Of a stretch of 64,000 bases of DNA, positions 10,461 to 20,125 are shown piece after piece. The notes beneath the pieces are model-generated. The model was given only the letters and a program-made list of their open reading frames with translations. It made no database searches and had not been told where the DNA came from. This DNA comes from Brassica napus (taxonomy: Eukaryota > Streptophyta > Magnoliopsida > Brassicales > Brassicaceae). The translations under genes were made by a program, and so were the position numbers. How positions within the stretch are numbered: position 1 is the first letter of the stretch; every line of letters begins with the position of its first letter. The stretch lies in NCBI RefSeq assembly GCF_020379485.1, contig NC_063438.1, forward strand, positions 806,001 to 870,000, in the 5' to 3' direction.

Positions 10461-12197
10461 TGGTATCAGAGAAGCCATGAATCACCCTGAGTGGAATGAA
10501 TCAGTAATGGAAGAAATCACCAAGATACACATGTTAAACACTTGGTCGTTAGTCCCAAGAACAGCTGATATGAATGTGCTGAGCAGTCGTTGGGTTCATA
10601 CTACAAAGCTTAACCCAGATGGTACAGTCAAGAAGAGAAGATCAAGATTGGTAGCTAAGGGGTATGAACAAGAAGAAGGTCTAGACTATCTAGAAACCTT
10701 TAGTCCTGTGGTAAGAACTGCCACAATACGATTAATGCTGAATGTTGCTACGGCTAAGGAGTGGCCTATTAAACAGCTTGATGTGTCAAGTGCGTTCTTA
10801 CATGGGGAACTATCCGAACCTGTCTACATGTTTCAACCCGATGGCTTTATAGATCCAGAGAAACCAGATCATGTCTGTTGTTTAACTAAAGCTCTCTATG
10901 GACTCAAACAAGCCCCAAGAGCCTGGTTTGACACATTCAGTAGCTTTCTCCTGGAATTTGGCTTCATCTGTAGCAGGTCTGATCCATCATTGTTCACATA
11001 TCACAGAAACAACAAGACTCTGGTGCTTCTTCTATATGTAGATGACATTTTGTTAACCGGAAGTGATGGTAAACTGCTTGGTGATCTTCTTGCTGCATTG
11101 AATGAGAGGTTTGCTATGAAAGATCTTGGAGCTCCAGGTTACTTCCTTGGCATTGAAATGCAACAATACTCCGATGGTATCTTCCTACATCAACAAACAT
11201 ACGCTAAAGATTACTCCATCAGGCGGCTATGTCAGATTGTAACCCAATGCCAACCCCTTTGCCTACTAAAATTGAAGATCTCCATCCTGAACCATTCTCT
11301 GAGCCGACTTACTTTCGTAGCCTTGCTGGAAAACTCCAGTACCTAACCATATCAAGACCTGACATTCAATATGCGGTCAATCTTGTCTGTCAACGTATGC
11401 ACTCGCCGACTCAAACTGACTTTGGTTTACTGAAGAGGATTCTCAGATATATCAAGGGCACTCTGCATCTCGGTCTGCATATCAAGAAAGATAGAGGTCT
11501 GGTCTTGTCAGCCTATTGTGATAGTGATTGGGCGGGATGCAAAGAAACAAGAAGGTCAACAACAGGCTTCTGTACTCTCCTTGGTCCCAATCTAATATCT
11601 TGGTCAGCTAAAAGGCAACCTACTGTCTCAAGATCCTCTACTGAGGCAGAGTACAGAGCTCTCTGCTCCACAGCGCAAGAAACAACCTGGATCTCCTTTC
11701 TACTGCGTGATCTTGGAGTTGCTCAACCGTGCTCAACGGTTCTCAGGTGTGACAATCTCTCGGCGGTGTACTTAAGCGCCAACCCGGCCTTACACAACCG
11801 CTCAAAACACTTTGACACAGATTTCCATTACATAAGGGAACAAGTCGCTCTTGGCCTGATCGAGACAATTCACATACCGTCGGCTCAACAGGTTGCAGAT
11901 ATCTTTACTAAGTCTCTGCCTCGGTCCTCATTCTTGGAACTACGTACCAAACTTGGAGTTGGCAGTCCTCCTCCCACCTCAAGTTTGAGGGGGAATGTAA
12001 GTGTGAATAGAGGAGTGGCCCTCACGGTATCTAGTTCAGCCCAAGACACTTCAGTCACAACATTGAAGCCCAACAGACAGAAGATGCAACGGTTAGATTG
12101 TCATCCTAAAACGTCAAAGAGTCAGAGTAGTACGGTGATGACTATGCATCTTCATAACAGATTTGATACTCTCCTAGCTGTTGGTGAAGGACAGTGA
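10461..12197 (+). pseudogene. Copia pol remnant: reverse transcriptase and RNase H, one frameshift
   Basis: The frame from about 10472 starts within the copia RT domain ('AMNHPEWNESVMEEI', 'LNTWSLV'). It holds 'FSPVVRTATIRLML', 'LDVSSAFLHGEL', 'LTKALYGLKQAPRAW' and the catalytic 'LLYVDDILLTG'. The reading shifts near 11211: the next part of RT, 'NPMPTPLP', continues in another frame, as expected from loss of one base. The second frame carries 'RSLAGKLQYLTISRPDI' and copia RNase H ('SAYCDSDWAGC', 'SRSSTEAEYRAL', 'DNLSAVYLSANP', 'HFDTDFHYIREQV'). It then runs through the purine tract into the right LTR and stops at 12197. Gag, protease and integrase are absent, and the frameshift breaks what remains. 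Confidence 0.95.
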
Positions 12198-12335
12198 GCT
12201 GTCTCCTATAAGCTGTCCTTATCCTTACTTTAGGTTGTTCTTATGTCATTATAAAACCATGATGTAATCGTTTCATAAAATGTTAAGGAAAGTATTATTC
12301 AGTCAAAGAAACCTTGTGTTCTTCTTTCTTCCACA
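11996..12335 (+). repeat. Right LTR of copia element
   Basis: A 340-bp near-identical copy of the left LTR. It is followed by the target duplication GATTT at 12336-12340. Confidence 0.96.
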
Positions 12336-12340
12336 GATTT

Positions 12341-13128
12341 GACCCAAACAATCAAGGACTAAACAATAATGGAATCACTAAGTTGAATTCCATTAAAAAT
12401 ATTTTCTTTAAATTATATTCTACTCTAAAATGAAATCCTTAAATCTCAATAATTTGTTTTCCAAATTAATTTCTATAGATCAAACATCAAATCCATTATT
12501 GAGCAAAGGTAACTTTCGACGTTAAGCTTGAATGCCATTTCCAACAATGACATCATGGAAAACATAAATCTTTATCCACAAATGGAATATTTTTATACAG
12601 TTTACAATGATAAGTGACTTGTGTCTACCCTTTTCAAATCTATTTTTAAAAAGTCAATACAACTTAAAAATTAAATTTACGTATTCAAATCTCAATAAGT
12701 ACGTATATTTAAAAACCTGCAAAGATTTAAGATCATGCAGCTAATTTTCGTTATGCTATATTGTTAATCATAAATAAGCACCATTAATGATTAAGCGTAT
12801 ACATTGTATACTATACAACGTCGTTGTTAAGTGGGGGCTACAATAACTCGGCATCAGAAAAGACGACCTCGCTGTATTGTCTTGGCTATTTTTTTAATTA
12901 GTTTTTGGTTTCGGGATACGTTGTCACATGGTTACATGTGCACTGGTTCGTCGACATTCTTGTAAGTTGTAACACGTCAAATACTGAAATGCACGATGAT
13001 TCTTCACGTCAAATACTGGAATACACCATGTTCTATCTTTCTAGGTTTGGTTTACGTTTTATATGTAGTATTTAAATATTTTCATACAATCTAATTCGGT
13101 CAGCGACAACTTATTTCCAAATAACTCA
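12341..13128. other. Intergenic, AT-rich
   Basis: No coding sequence or bounded repeat recognised. 'ttgaattccatt' and 'aattccaaac' motifs on both sides of the copia element suggest that it landed in an older AT-rich repeat, but I could not define the ends. Confidence 0.5.
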
Positions 13129-13350
13129 TACTTCCCTGTTTCATAAAGAGTGTAAAAAAAATTAATAAAATTTATTTTTATCTCTCATTAATACATTAAC
13201 AAAAATTCCCTTTCCAATTAATACATTAGTTTAATAAGGTTAAAATTGGAATATTATTTACAAATTTTGCATTAAAAATGTAAAGTGGCATTTTTTTGTG
13301 AAACAAAATTAAAATGCTAAAATGACTATTTTTATGAATCGCATTGAGTA
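13129..13350. mobile_element. Stowaway-like MITE (decayed)
   Basis: 222 bp, beginning 'tacttccctgtttcataaag' and ending 'atgaatcgcattgagta'. The ends are degenerate inverted copies, with TA at both edges. Confidence 0.5.
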
Positions 13351-15489
13351 TATAGCTAGCTCAAATCATGGTTCTATAGCTCAAGCTTATGATAGCTAAA
13401 CGCATTATTTATTTTTAGGTGTGTATATAATTAGAAAACGATCGTGCTGGTAATTATTTGATATCATAATGATTGGTTTAAGCTTTTTCTTTCCATAATT
13501 AGACCATTACTCCCTATGTACTCTCGCGTTTCAATCATTTTAGTTCTTACTTTAACTGATAAAAATTAGTCATCGTTTTCAATTATATTTAGATAGATTA
13601 TGATTATTTTTTTCACCTGTAATTTATTTTATAAAAATATATTATAGCTGTTTCTAAAAAAAACTATATTGTAGCCTTATGACAAATTGATTTTACAATG
13701 TTATACTCCCTCCGTTCTCGAAAGTAAGATTTTCTAGAGTAACAAAAATAGATTTTCTATATTTTTAAGGTACTTTTGTATACTTTTGAGGAACATTAAT
13801 TATGAATATTTGAATTGATTAAATCTTATTAGTGAATAGTTATTAAAAAATGTATTAAAATTAAACTATAAACTAAATTGTATACATTTATTATATTTTT
13901 AATAAACGTAAAATCTCTAAAAAATCTTATTTTCGGAAACAGAGAGTATAAGTAAGATCGTAATTTGTTGAGCCGTGTTATTATTTGATTATAAATCTAT
14001 ACCTATAAGAACGGTGCTAACCCCGAAATATAGTTAAGGATCCCGGAAAATCCCTACGCGAGGAAATAACTGAGTTAATGATCACCCGCACTTAATTACT
14101 GAGCACACTGGTTCACGTGATATCCACTGTTTTAATTCATTGCGTTGCCGTACGATGAAGACATTTATAACGAACATTTCGACGGTTCACGTGATATCTC
14201 ATGCACTTGTAGTTTTTTCTTTTTGGTGAAAAAAACTTGTAGTCTTTTTTTTTTTTGGTCTAAAACTTGTAGTCTTTTACTTATGAGTTTATTCACCTAA
14301 TGTTTTTTTTCTTTGATAACTACCAGTAAATTTTAAAAACTAAAGGCTTAAATAAATCTCCAGGTTTTTCTGCGCGTCTCCATCTTGATTGTCATATATT
14401 GATATAGACCCTAGTTATAAAATATAAAGTTTATCATCAAGTTTTCTTTACCTAAAGTAACATTTTTGTTTTTATGTTTAATTAATTATTTTATCCCCGT
14501 CGACACGGACAAATGCATATTGCAATATTTATCATTATGCGTAACATCTAGATAATAAAACAAAATGTGATTTATAAATATACACTAGTTTTGCAGTGTC
14601 CGATCGTTAGTCCATATATGTTTAAATACATCCATATTGAAAATGTAATGTATATGCGGGTGCTGAATTTATCACATGATTCCAACAATCCAACAACTCC
14701 AAAAAACCGCCGGTCCAAATGTACGACTGCATGCTTCTTGCTGAAGCAAGAATATAAATAATTTAATTATTTTAAGTAAATATAGGTATATTACAAATAT
14801 ATACAACATATTCGCATGTGTGTATAGGGATGGGATTCGAATAATCATTAAGTTTATAGGAAAGGGACATTGACATATACATACTCGTATGTTTGTTTAG
14901 TAGTGTTACCTTCAAAGTTACTCTTGGATTCTTAAATTGTTTCGTCACTGGATTTAGGTGTTGTGGCAACGACCTTAACCAAACCCTCACCAACTAGTGT
15001 ATAGACATACAAGTGCCCTTTTCAATGTTTCGTTCGATTTAATCCTTAAGCAACCATTGATTAGTTATTTTGTCTAAATATTATATAAGGTGCCACGATT
15101 AGTTATATTGTTAATGCAATCCAATATTTATAGTGATTGAAAGCAAACTAAGTGTTATATCAGGTCGGTGGGTTAATTTAGTTTTCATTATAATTTTCGT
15201 CATGGTTATGCTATTGAGTTTAAGAGTTAGTTTAAGAGTTAGTTTATGTTTGACCTTTCGACATAGAAAAGGGTTGATTAGTGGGGCGATGTTAGGCCTA
15301 TATTGGGCTAGGATGTTTCTTTTGAACACTTGTAATAAGCTTAAGATTTTTAGCGTTACGCTGGGCTCAACTAATAATACATTGTGTTTCAAGGTACAAC
15401 TTTTATACAGAAAACAAACAATGAGAAAGTTTACAAATATCAAATCTCCATGTGATTTCTATAAATAATCGCACATGCAAACAGATTAA
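13351..15489. other. Intergenic with one clear MITE and a duplicated G-box
   Basis: The stretch contains a MITE at 13704-13948, three short copies of 'aacttgtagt' with T-runs near 14207-14280, and two copies of a G-box block at 14110 and 14184. Overlapping open frames of about 110 codons on both strands at 15111-15468 look like chance. No gene is recognised. Confidence 0.5.
13704..13948. mobile_element. Stowaway-like MITE, well-kept ends
   Basis: 245 bp. The left end is 'TACTCCCTCCGTTCTCGAAA'; the right end 'ttttcggaaacagagagta' is its inverted copy with a few changes. TA flanks both ends, as expected for Tc1/mariner-type MITEs. It is non-coding. Confidence 0.78.
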
Positions 15490-16650
15490 GGCATTTCGAT
15501 CATACATATTCTGGAGCAAAGTATGAACTGGGAAAAGAAGTGGGTCGAAGGCATCTCGGTCATACATGTTCTGGCCTTGGTAAGAACGGAGAGATCAAGG
15601 ATCATCCTATTGCTGTCAATATCATCTCCAAGGCTAAGGTCTAAATCTCCATTCTTATGATCATCCCTGTGGAGGTGATTTTTGGAATATCTATAATGAT
15701 CTCTACATTGTGGTAATTGACGTCAATGTCGTCCCAAACCTTTCTGAAGCTTAAAGCATGTCAAAGTAATGTAGCCTATATAGTTATACTCTAAAACTGT
15801 AAATGAAAAAAAATTATATACAAGATGGTTGTGAGCTGGTTCGAAGCATTATACAGGAAATAAAGAAACCTCAACCTCTTTTTGTTTGACCATTTAAGCA
15901 ACATCAAATTTTTGAAAATGTGGCCTACATTTTGTTTATTTCTAAGTGGCCTAAACCCAATGCTTCACCTGCTTTATAGCAGGGACGGGCTGATTGAAGA
16001 AGTGAAAGTAGATTCATGGGTTTGGATAACGTCTTCTTACAGCAGATTCTTTTGAGAGGAACAATGTCGACGTCTCTTTAGATAGAAAAATATTTTGTCT
16101 GGAAATGAGTTGAGCAGACAGTAATGTGTACTGTTGTTGACTTGTCTGCACTAGGACATGATGGTAATCAAATAATTTCATGTCTGAGTTTCATATTCTA
16201 ATGTTTCATGAACGATGTATTCTTCAAGCGTTATACTAATGATGATCGTTGTCACATTTAAGTCTACCAGACCGGGTAAGATTTTTCATACTTCAGCCTT
16301 TCCTTGATTAGTTTTTATGTTGCTACCTAATAGTGAATCTTTTTTTTTAAACTCCTCTATACAGATGAAAGACTGAATGATATCGTTGGAAGTGCATACT
16401 ATGTCGCCCCTGAAGTTCTACACAGATCATATAGCCTTGAAACTGATATATGAAATACTGGAATTAGTACATATATATTCTTATGTGGAAGCAGCCCTTT
16501 CTGGGCACGCATAGAATCTGGAATCTTTCGCACTGTGGTAAGAACTGGACCGAACTACGATGACTTACCTTGGCCTTCTGTTTCATCATAAGGTAAAGAG
16601 TTTGTGAAACGACTTCTCAACAAAGACTATAGGAAACGAATGTCTGATAT
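15490..16650 (+). pseudogene. CRK3: Decayed CDPK-related protein kinase gene (CRK3 position)
   Basis: Blocks of a CDPK-related kinase appear in order. The first is '[18 protein letters not shown]' with '[14 protein letters not shown]' near 15520-15640. A weak 'DGCELV' block lies near 15824, an exon end before 'gtaag' near 16275, and a long block from about 16364: '[19 protein letters not shown]', '[10 protein letters not shown]', '[16 protein letters not shown]', 'KEFVKRLLNKDYRKRM'. It is non-functional: in-frame stops lie at 16451-16453 and 16589-16591. The ATP-anchoring Lys of the AVK motif reads Asn, the glycine loop is damaged, the middle is scrambled, and the EF-hand half is missing. An intron (about 16277-16362) survives, so it is not a processed copy. 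Its place between ROPGAP3 and SAUR32 matches At2g46700 (CRK3). Confidence 0.88.
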
Positions 16651-17344
16651 CATAATTAGTACTTTCTGAATTATATTGAAAACGTTATTAGCAATATAGT
16701 CTAACATAATATTCATGCACAAGAAAAACCAACTATTAAACCAAACAAAATACAATTTGGAAGGGCTAAAACTTAAAACTTAGGGACAAGAAAGTACAAT
16801 GTTGTAAACCATCTCCAATGATTTACTTTTCTTTTAACTCTTTGCATTGTAGGCTAATGTTACTCTATTTTTTTCTTTAAAATAGAATATCATTAAAGTA
16901 TAATTCACTTCTACTATAAAAAAAAATAAAGTAAACCATAATCACCATAATAAAATTTGAAATGAAAAGTTAAAAAACAACAATTAGTGATAATATTCCC
17001 AAAAAAAAAGCTAAACCTTTCCTTTTCTATAATGGTGCCGACAATAAAATCATGACCATTTATTATAAATTATGATAATGAGATGAGTGGGTTTATTCGT
17101 ACTCATTAGTCTACGGACTACAAGGAATCTACAAAGCTTTATTTCTTATTTTTTTCTTCTTTTCACAACAAAAGGTTAAAACGAAACTAAGTTGATTCAT
17201 GATCCAAAAGTCACCTCGGAAAAATTAAATCAATATAAACCATAGCAAAAAGCTGATTTTTAACACTTCGTATTAAATTATTCGCCATTATGTTTTTTGT
17301 CCTCAGAATATGTTGAATAGAAAAGAGATGAAAAAATTATTTAC
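16651..17344. other. Intergenic, AT-rich
   Basis: This lies between the kinase pseudogene and the LINE remnant. The missing C-terminal half of the kinase is not visible here. No other feature seen. Confidence 0.55.
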
Positions 17345-18432
17345 ATCGCAGAAACTCCTCCATGTTTGTAATGAACACCGGCCATTATGTTGGTGTAGAC
17401 ACCATCTTCACCACTTGAGAGTAATCAGTTACAAACACCACTTCTGAGATTTGTAGAGTCTTCATGCACTCCATCACCCTTATCAAAACTTCACATTCAG
17501 CATGTAAATGTGATAGGTTCTTGCGAATAAACATTGTATCCATCGTAGTATCAGTTGATCTACCTTTTTTATAAACCCATCCTTACCATGTACAAGAATA
17601 TTGTTCCCTCCATGCCCCATCAATGTAACACTCATTCCAAACTGAAATATTTGAACATGTACCACTTTTTTGATTAGCCCTTTTATTAACCAGAGATCTA
17701 GCTGATGTTATACTCCTCCACCCATACAAAGGAGAATATGATCTGATAGGATCCTAAGGACCTGACTTTTGATAATATCTACCTTTAAAAACTCTTGCAA
17801 AAATCGAATAAGGTTTATCGATTAATCTCCACAATTTTTTCGCTAATTAGATCGTATTAAAATTCTGAATATCTCTAAAACCAATGCTCCCTTCGGCTTT
17901 ATCTTTACACATTTTATCCCATAAAAACCAATACATACCATTTGTGTTGCCGCTGCCACCCCACCAAAAATGAGCAATTGTGCTCGTAAGTTTCTTAGTA
18001 ACCGTTTTTTGGTAAACGGAAGCAAAACATAACATGAGTTAGCATGGAAGATGCTACTGATTTAATTAAGACTTCCTTACCACCTTTCGTAATAAATCGG
18101 AGAGTTCAATTATTGACTTTATTATTAACTTTTTCATTAAGAAAACCAAAACTTGTGTTCTAAACTTGTGTTTTATAACTATCAAGATTCTCTGGTATTC
18201 TCAAGTATGTTCTCATGCCACCTATTGTAGTAATACCCGATACATGTTGTTCCTCTAATCGTATTGAATCTAGAACCTTATGTCTAAACTGTAGAAACGA
18301 TTTCAAAAAATTAATCTGTTGTTCCGACGCTCTTTAATAATCTTTCAAAATCTGTAGAATGACCTCATTTTTTTATCTTTTGGTTTTGCAAAAAGAAAGA
18401 CTATTATCAGTAAATAATAAATGTAAAAGCTT
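17345..18432 (-). mobile_element. Degenerate LINE (L1-type) fragment: reverse transcriptase to RNase H
   Basis: Read on the minus strand, pieces of a plant L1 polyprotein follow in order across several frames: 'LHLLFTDNSLSFCKTK' (the RT catalytic F/YADD block, here FTDN), 'EQQINFLKSFLQF', 'GITTIGGMRTYLRIPENL', 'KGGKEVLIKSVASSML', 'IAHFWWGGSGNTNGMYWF', 'EGSIGFRDIQNFN' and 'GRYYQKSGPL'. RNase H-like 'LHAECEVLIRVMECMKTL' and 'VTDYSQVVKMVSTPT' come last. Stops and frameshifts are frequent and the catalytic Asp pair is lost. The 5' half and the poly-A end are not seen. This is an old dead insertion. Confidence 0.85.
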
Positions 18433-19127
18433 TTTTATTTTCTGAAACTAATTTATCTTCTTTACAGAACTACTATAATTTTCTGCTTTTGTAATTTTTT
18501 TTGTTGGTAAAATAGCTTTTGTAGTTAAATACTTGAAGTGTATTTTTGTTTATATCACAAGGATAGGTCTTTGGGAAAATAGTAGTAGTAATTAGCAATT
18601 CAAGTTAATAAATGTGAAATAGTTACTTTGAAATTAACGATGGAGAGTACTCCGAAGTCCGAAGGATGCATATAACTCACTTGCTAACATTGGAAGATGT
18701 GTTGCTATTTACTTCACTGTGTATCAGTGTCTGTTATACAAAAGTAATCAATTCTAAAGTCAAATGAAATTGAATGCTTTAAAGGACCAGCCGTTACAAA
18801 TGGAACAGATTTTTTTAAAAAAGAAAATATTTTAAATGAAAAAAAAAGAATGTGAGAATCTCTTCTATTTCTATACTATTTGGTTATAATAAAACATTAT
18901 TTTGTTTTGTCATCATTTTTTTTTTCAGAAGTATCACGAAGATCCAATATTATTACAAATTCAGTGTTTATGAAATTTCATGAAAAATAGATGATACCTA
19001 ATATCTGAACTAATCATAAACCTACAGTTTGTGTTTTTCCAAAAAAAAAAACTAAAATTTGTTGTCTTTATGCAACTCAAAGTTACTTTTCCTTCTTTTT
19101 TGAATATTTGTTTCAAATATCCATCTC

Positions 19128-19202
<75 letters not shown>

Positions 19203-19544
19203 ATTTTTTATCTCATTATATTTATTTTTTCTTTGCTATCAAATTTATACATGTCTTGACTAAATTGCAAATGCAAATTTACAACAAAAAAAGTTTCATC
19301 TTCTTCATTTTCTTGTGATTATTTCCAGTCATTCAAAAATGACTAAACCAATAAAATCAGAAAAATAACTTTCTTTTAACTTGATATCCCATACAAATTA
19401 CAGAAAATATACTAAAATCGTAAAAAGAAAACAGAAAAATCACTTTATTCTTGGGTTAGGCCAGTTTTGGCTCCTCAACTCCACAAGGATTGAAAATTGA
19501 AGCACATACGAGCATTCATTCATCCTCCTCATCCACATCGTTCA
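18433..19544. other. Intergenic, 3' flank of SAUR32
   Basis: AT-rich with no gene. It contains the long TA microsatellite at 19129-19198. The open frame across that repeat (runs of Ile-Tyr) is an artefact of the repeat. Confidence 0.6.
19129..19198. repeat. (AT)n microsatellite, about 35 units
   Basis: An uninterrupted AT dinucleotide run of about 70 bp, the longest in the window. It is likely polymorphic in length. Confidence 0.97.
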
Positions 19545-19913
19545 TCACGCTCTAAAACATCCAACAAGAGGATGATACAGCTCACGACCGCTATGTTTAT
19601 GAAGATGGTTATTATTACCATGATAAACCATTCTCTCTCCATCAATCAAAGCTTGAACGTAACGAAACTCAGCCACATGGCAAGGGATCGTGATGGTGCC
19701 CTTTTGATCGAATCCATACTCATCTTCTGCTTCTTTCAAGAGCTGCATGAACAACGGATGATTTAAATACAAAATAGGAACTATAAATCTTTGTTGCTCT
19801 TCTCCTTGTGATCCAACTTTGATCGCTAAGCATCCTTTTGGAATATCTTTGTTTTTGACCGTTTGTTTGCGATGTAAATGGAAGCTTTTCAGGTTTTTTT
19901 CTCCAGTCCCCAT
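19545..19913 (-). CDS. SAUR32: SAUR-family small auxin-up RNA protein
   Basis: A single-exon gene of 122 aa, normal for the SAUR family, which is intronless. SAUR proteins promote cell expansion, generally by inhibiting PP2C.D phosphatases and so keeping plasma-membrane proton pumps active. The SAUR core is at about residues 24-95: 'DIPKGCLAIKVG', 'FIVPILYLNHPLF', 'LLKEAEDEYGFDQKGTITIP'. The N-terminus 'MGTGEKNLKSFHLHRK' and His-rich tail resemble Arabidopsis SAUR32 (At2g46690, linked to apical hook maintenance). A TATA box lies ~205 bp upstream. No frame damage is seen. Confidence 0.93.
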   Translation of the reverse strand: MGTGEKNLKSFHLHRKQTVKNKDIPKGCLAIKVGSQGEEQQRFIVPILYLNHPLFMQLLKEAEDEYGFDQKGTITIPCHVAEFRYVQALIDGERMVYHGNNNHLHKHSGRELYHPLVGCFRA

Positions 19914-20119
19914 GATTTTTAGAAAGCGTTTTAGAAAAATGATGAAAAAACAAGGACTCAGAATTTAAAAAAAAAAGATTCTCAAAGGAAATTAGGCTAG
20001 AAAGCAGGCCATGGGTCTTCAAGTGTAAGAGATGAGAATTCGAGAGAACTAATAAGGTTGCTCATTTTTTTGTGGAGATAATAACTAGATGAATGAAAGA
20101 AGCAAACGAGGGGGCTTTG

Positions 20120-20125
20120 TTTATA
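20120..20125 (-). promoter_or_regulatory. TATA box of SAUR32
   Basis: CTTTATAAAC on the minus strand, about 205 bp upstream of the SAUR32 ATG and the best match in that interval. This predicts a 5' UTR of roughly 175 bases. Confidence 0.6.

Larger units (their letters stand above)
10121..12335 (+). mobile_element. Ty1-copia LTR retrotransposon, internally deleted, with 5-bp target duplication
   Basis: The element is 2,215 bp, bounded by two 340-bp direct LTRs (TG...CA) and flanked by GATTT on both sides (10116-10120 and 12336-12340). A primer-binding site (TGGTATCAGAG, 10461-10471) follows the left LTR directly. A purine tract 'TTTGAGGGGGAA' (about 11984-11995) precedes the right LTR. Gag, protease and integrase are missing: the primer site runs straight into reverse transcriptase. 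The LTRs differ at one visible base, so the insertion is recent. A non-autonomous copy like this could only move with help from a related intact element. Confidence 0.97.

Noticed and set aside
15111..15468. Two overlapping ~110-codon open frames on opposite strands
   Set aside because: Neither resembles a known family; mirrored frames in a locally less AT-rich stretch are common by chance.
19031..19318. 95-codon open frame with many Ile-Tyr repeats
   Set aside because: It is the translation of the AT microsatellite.
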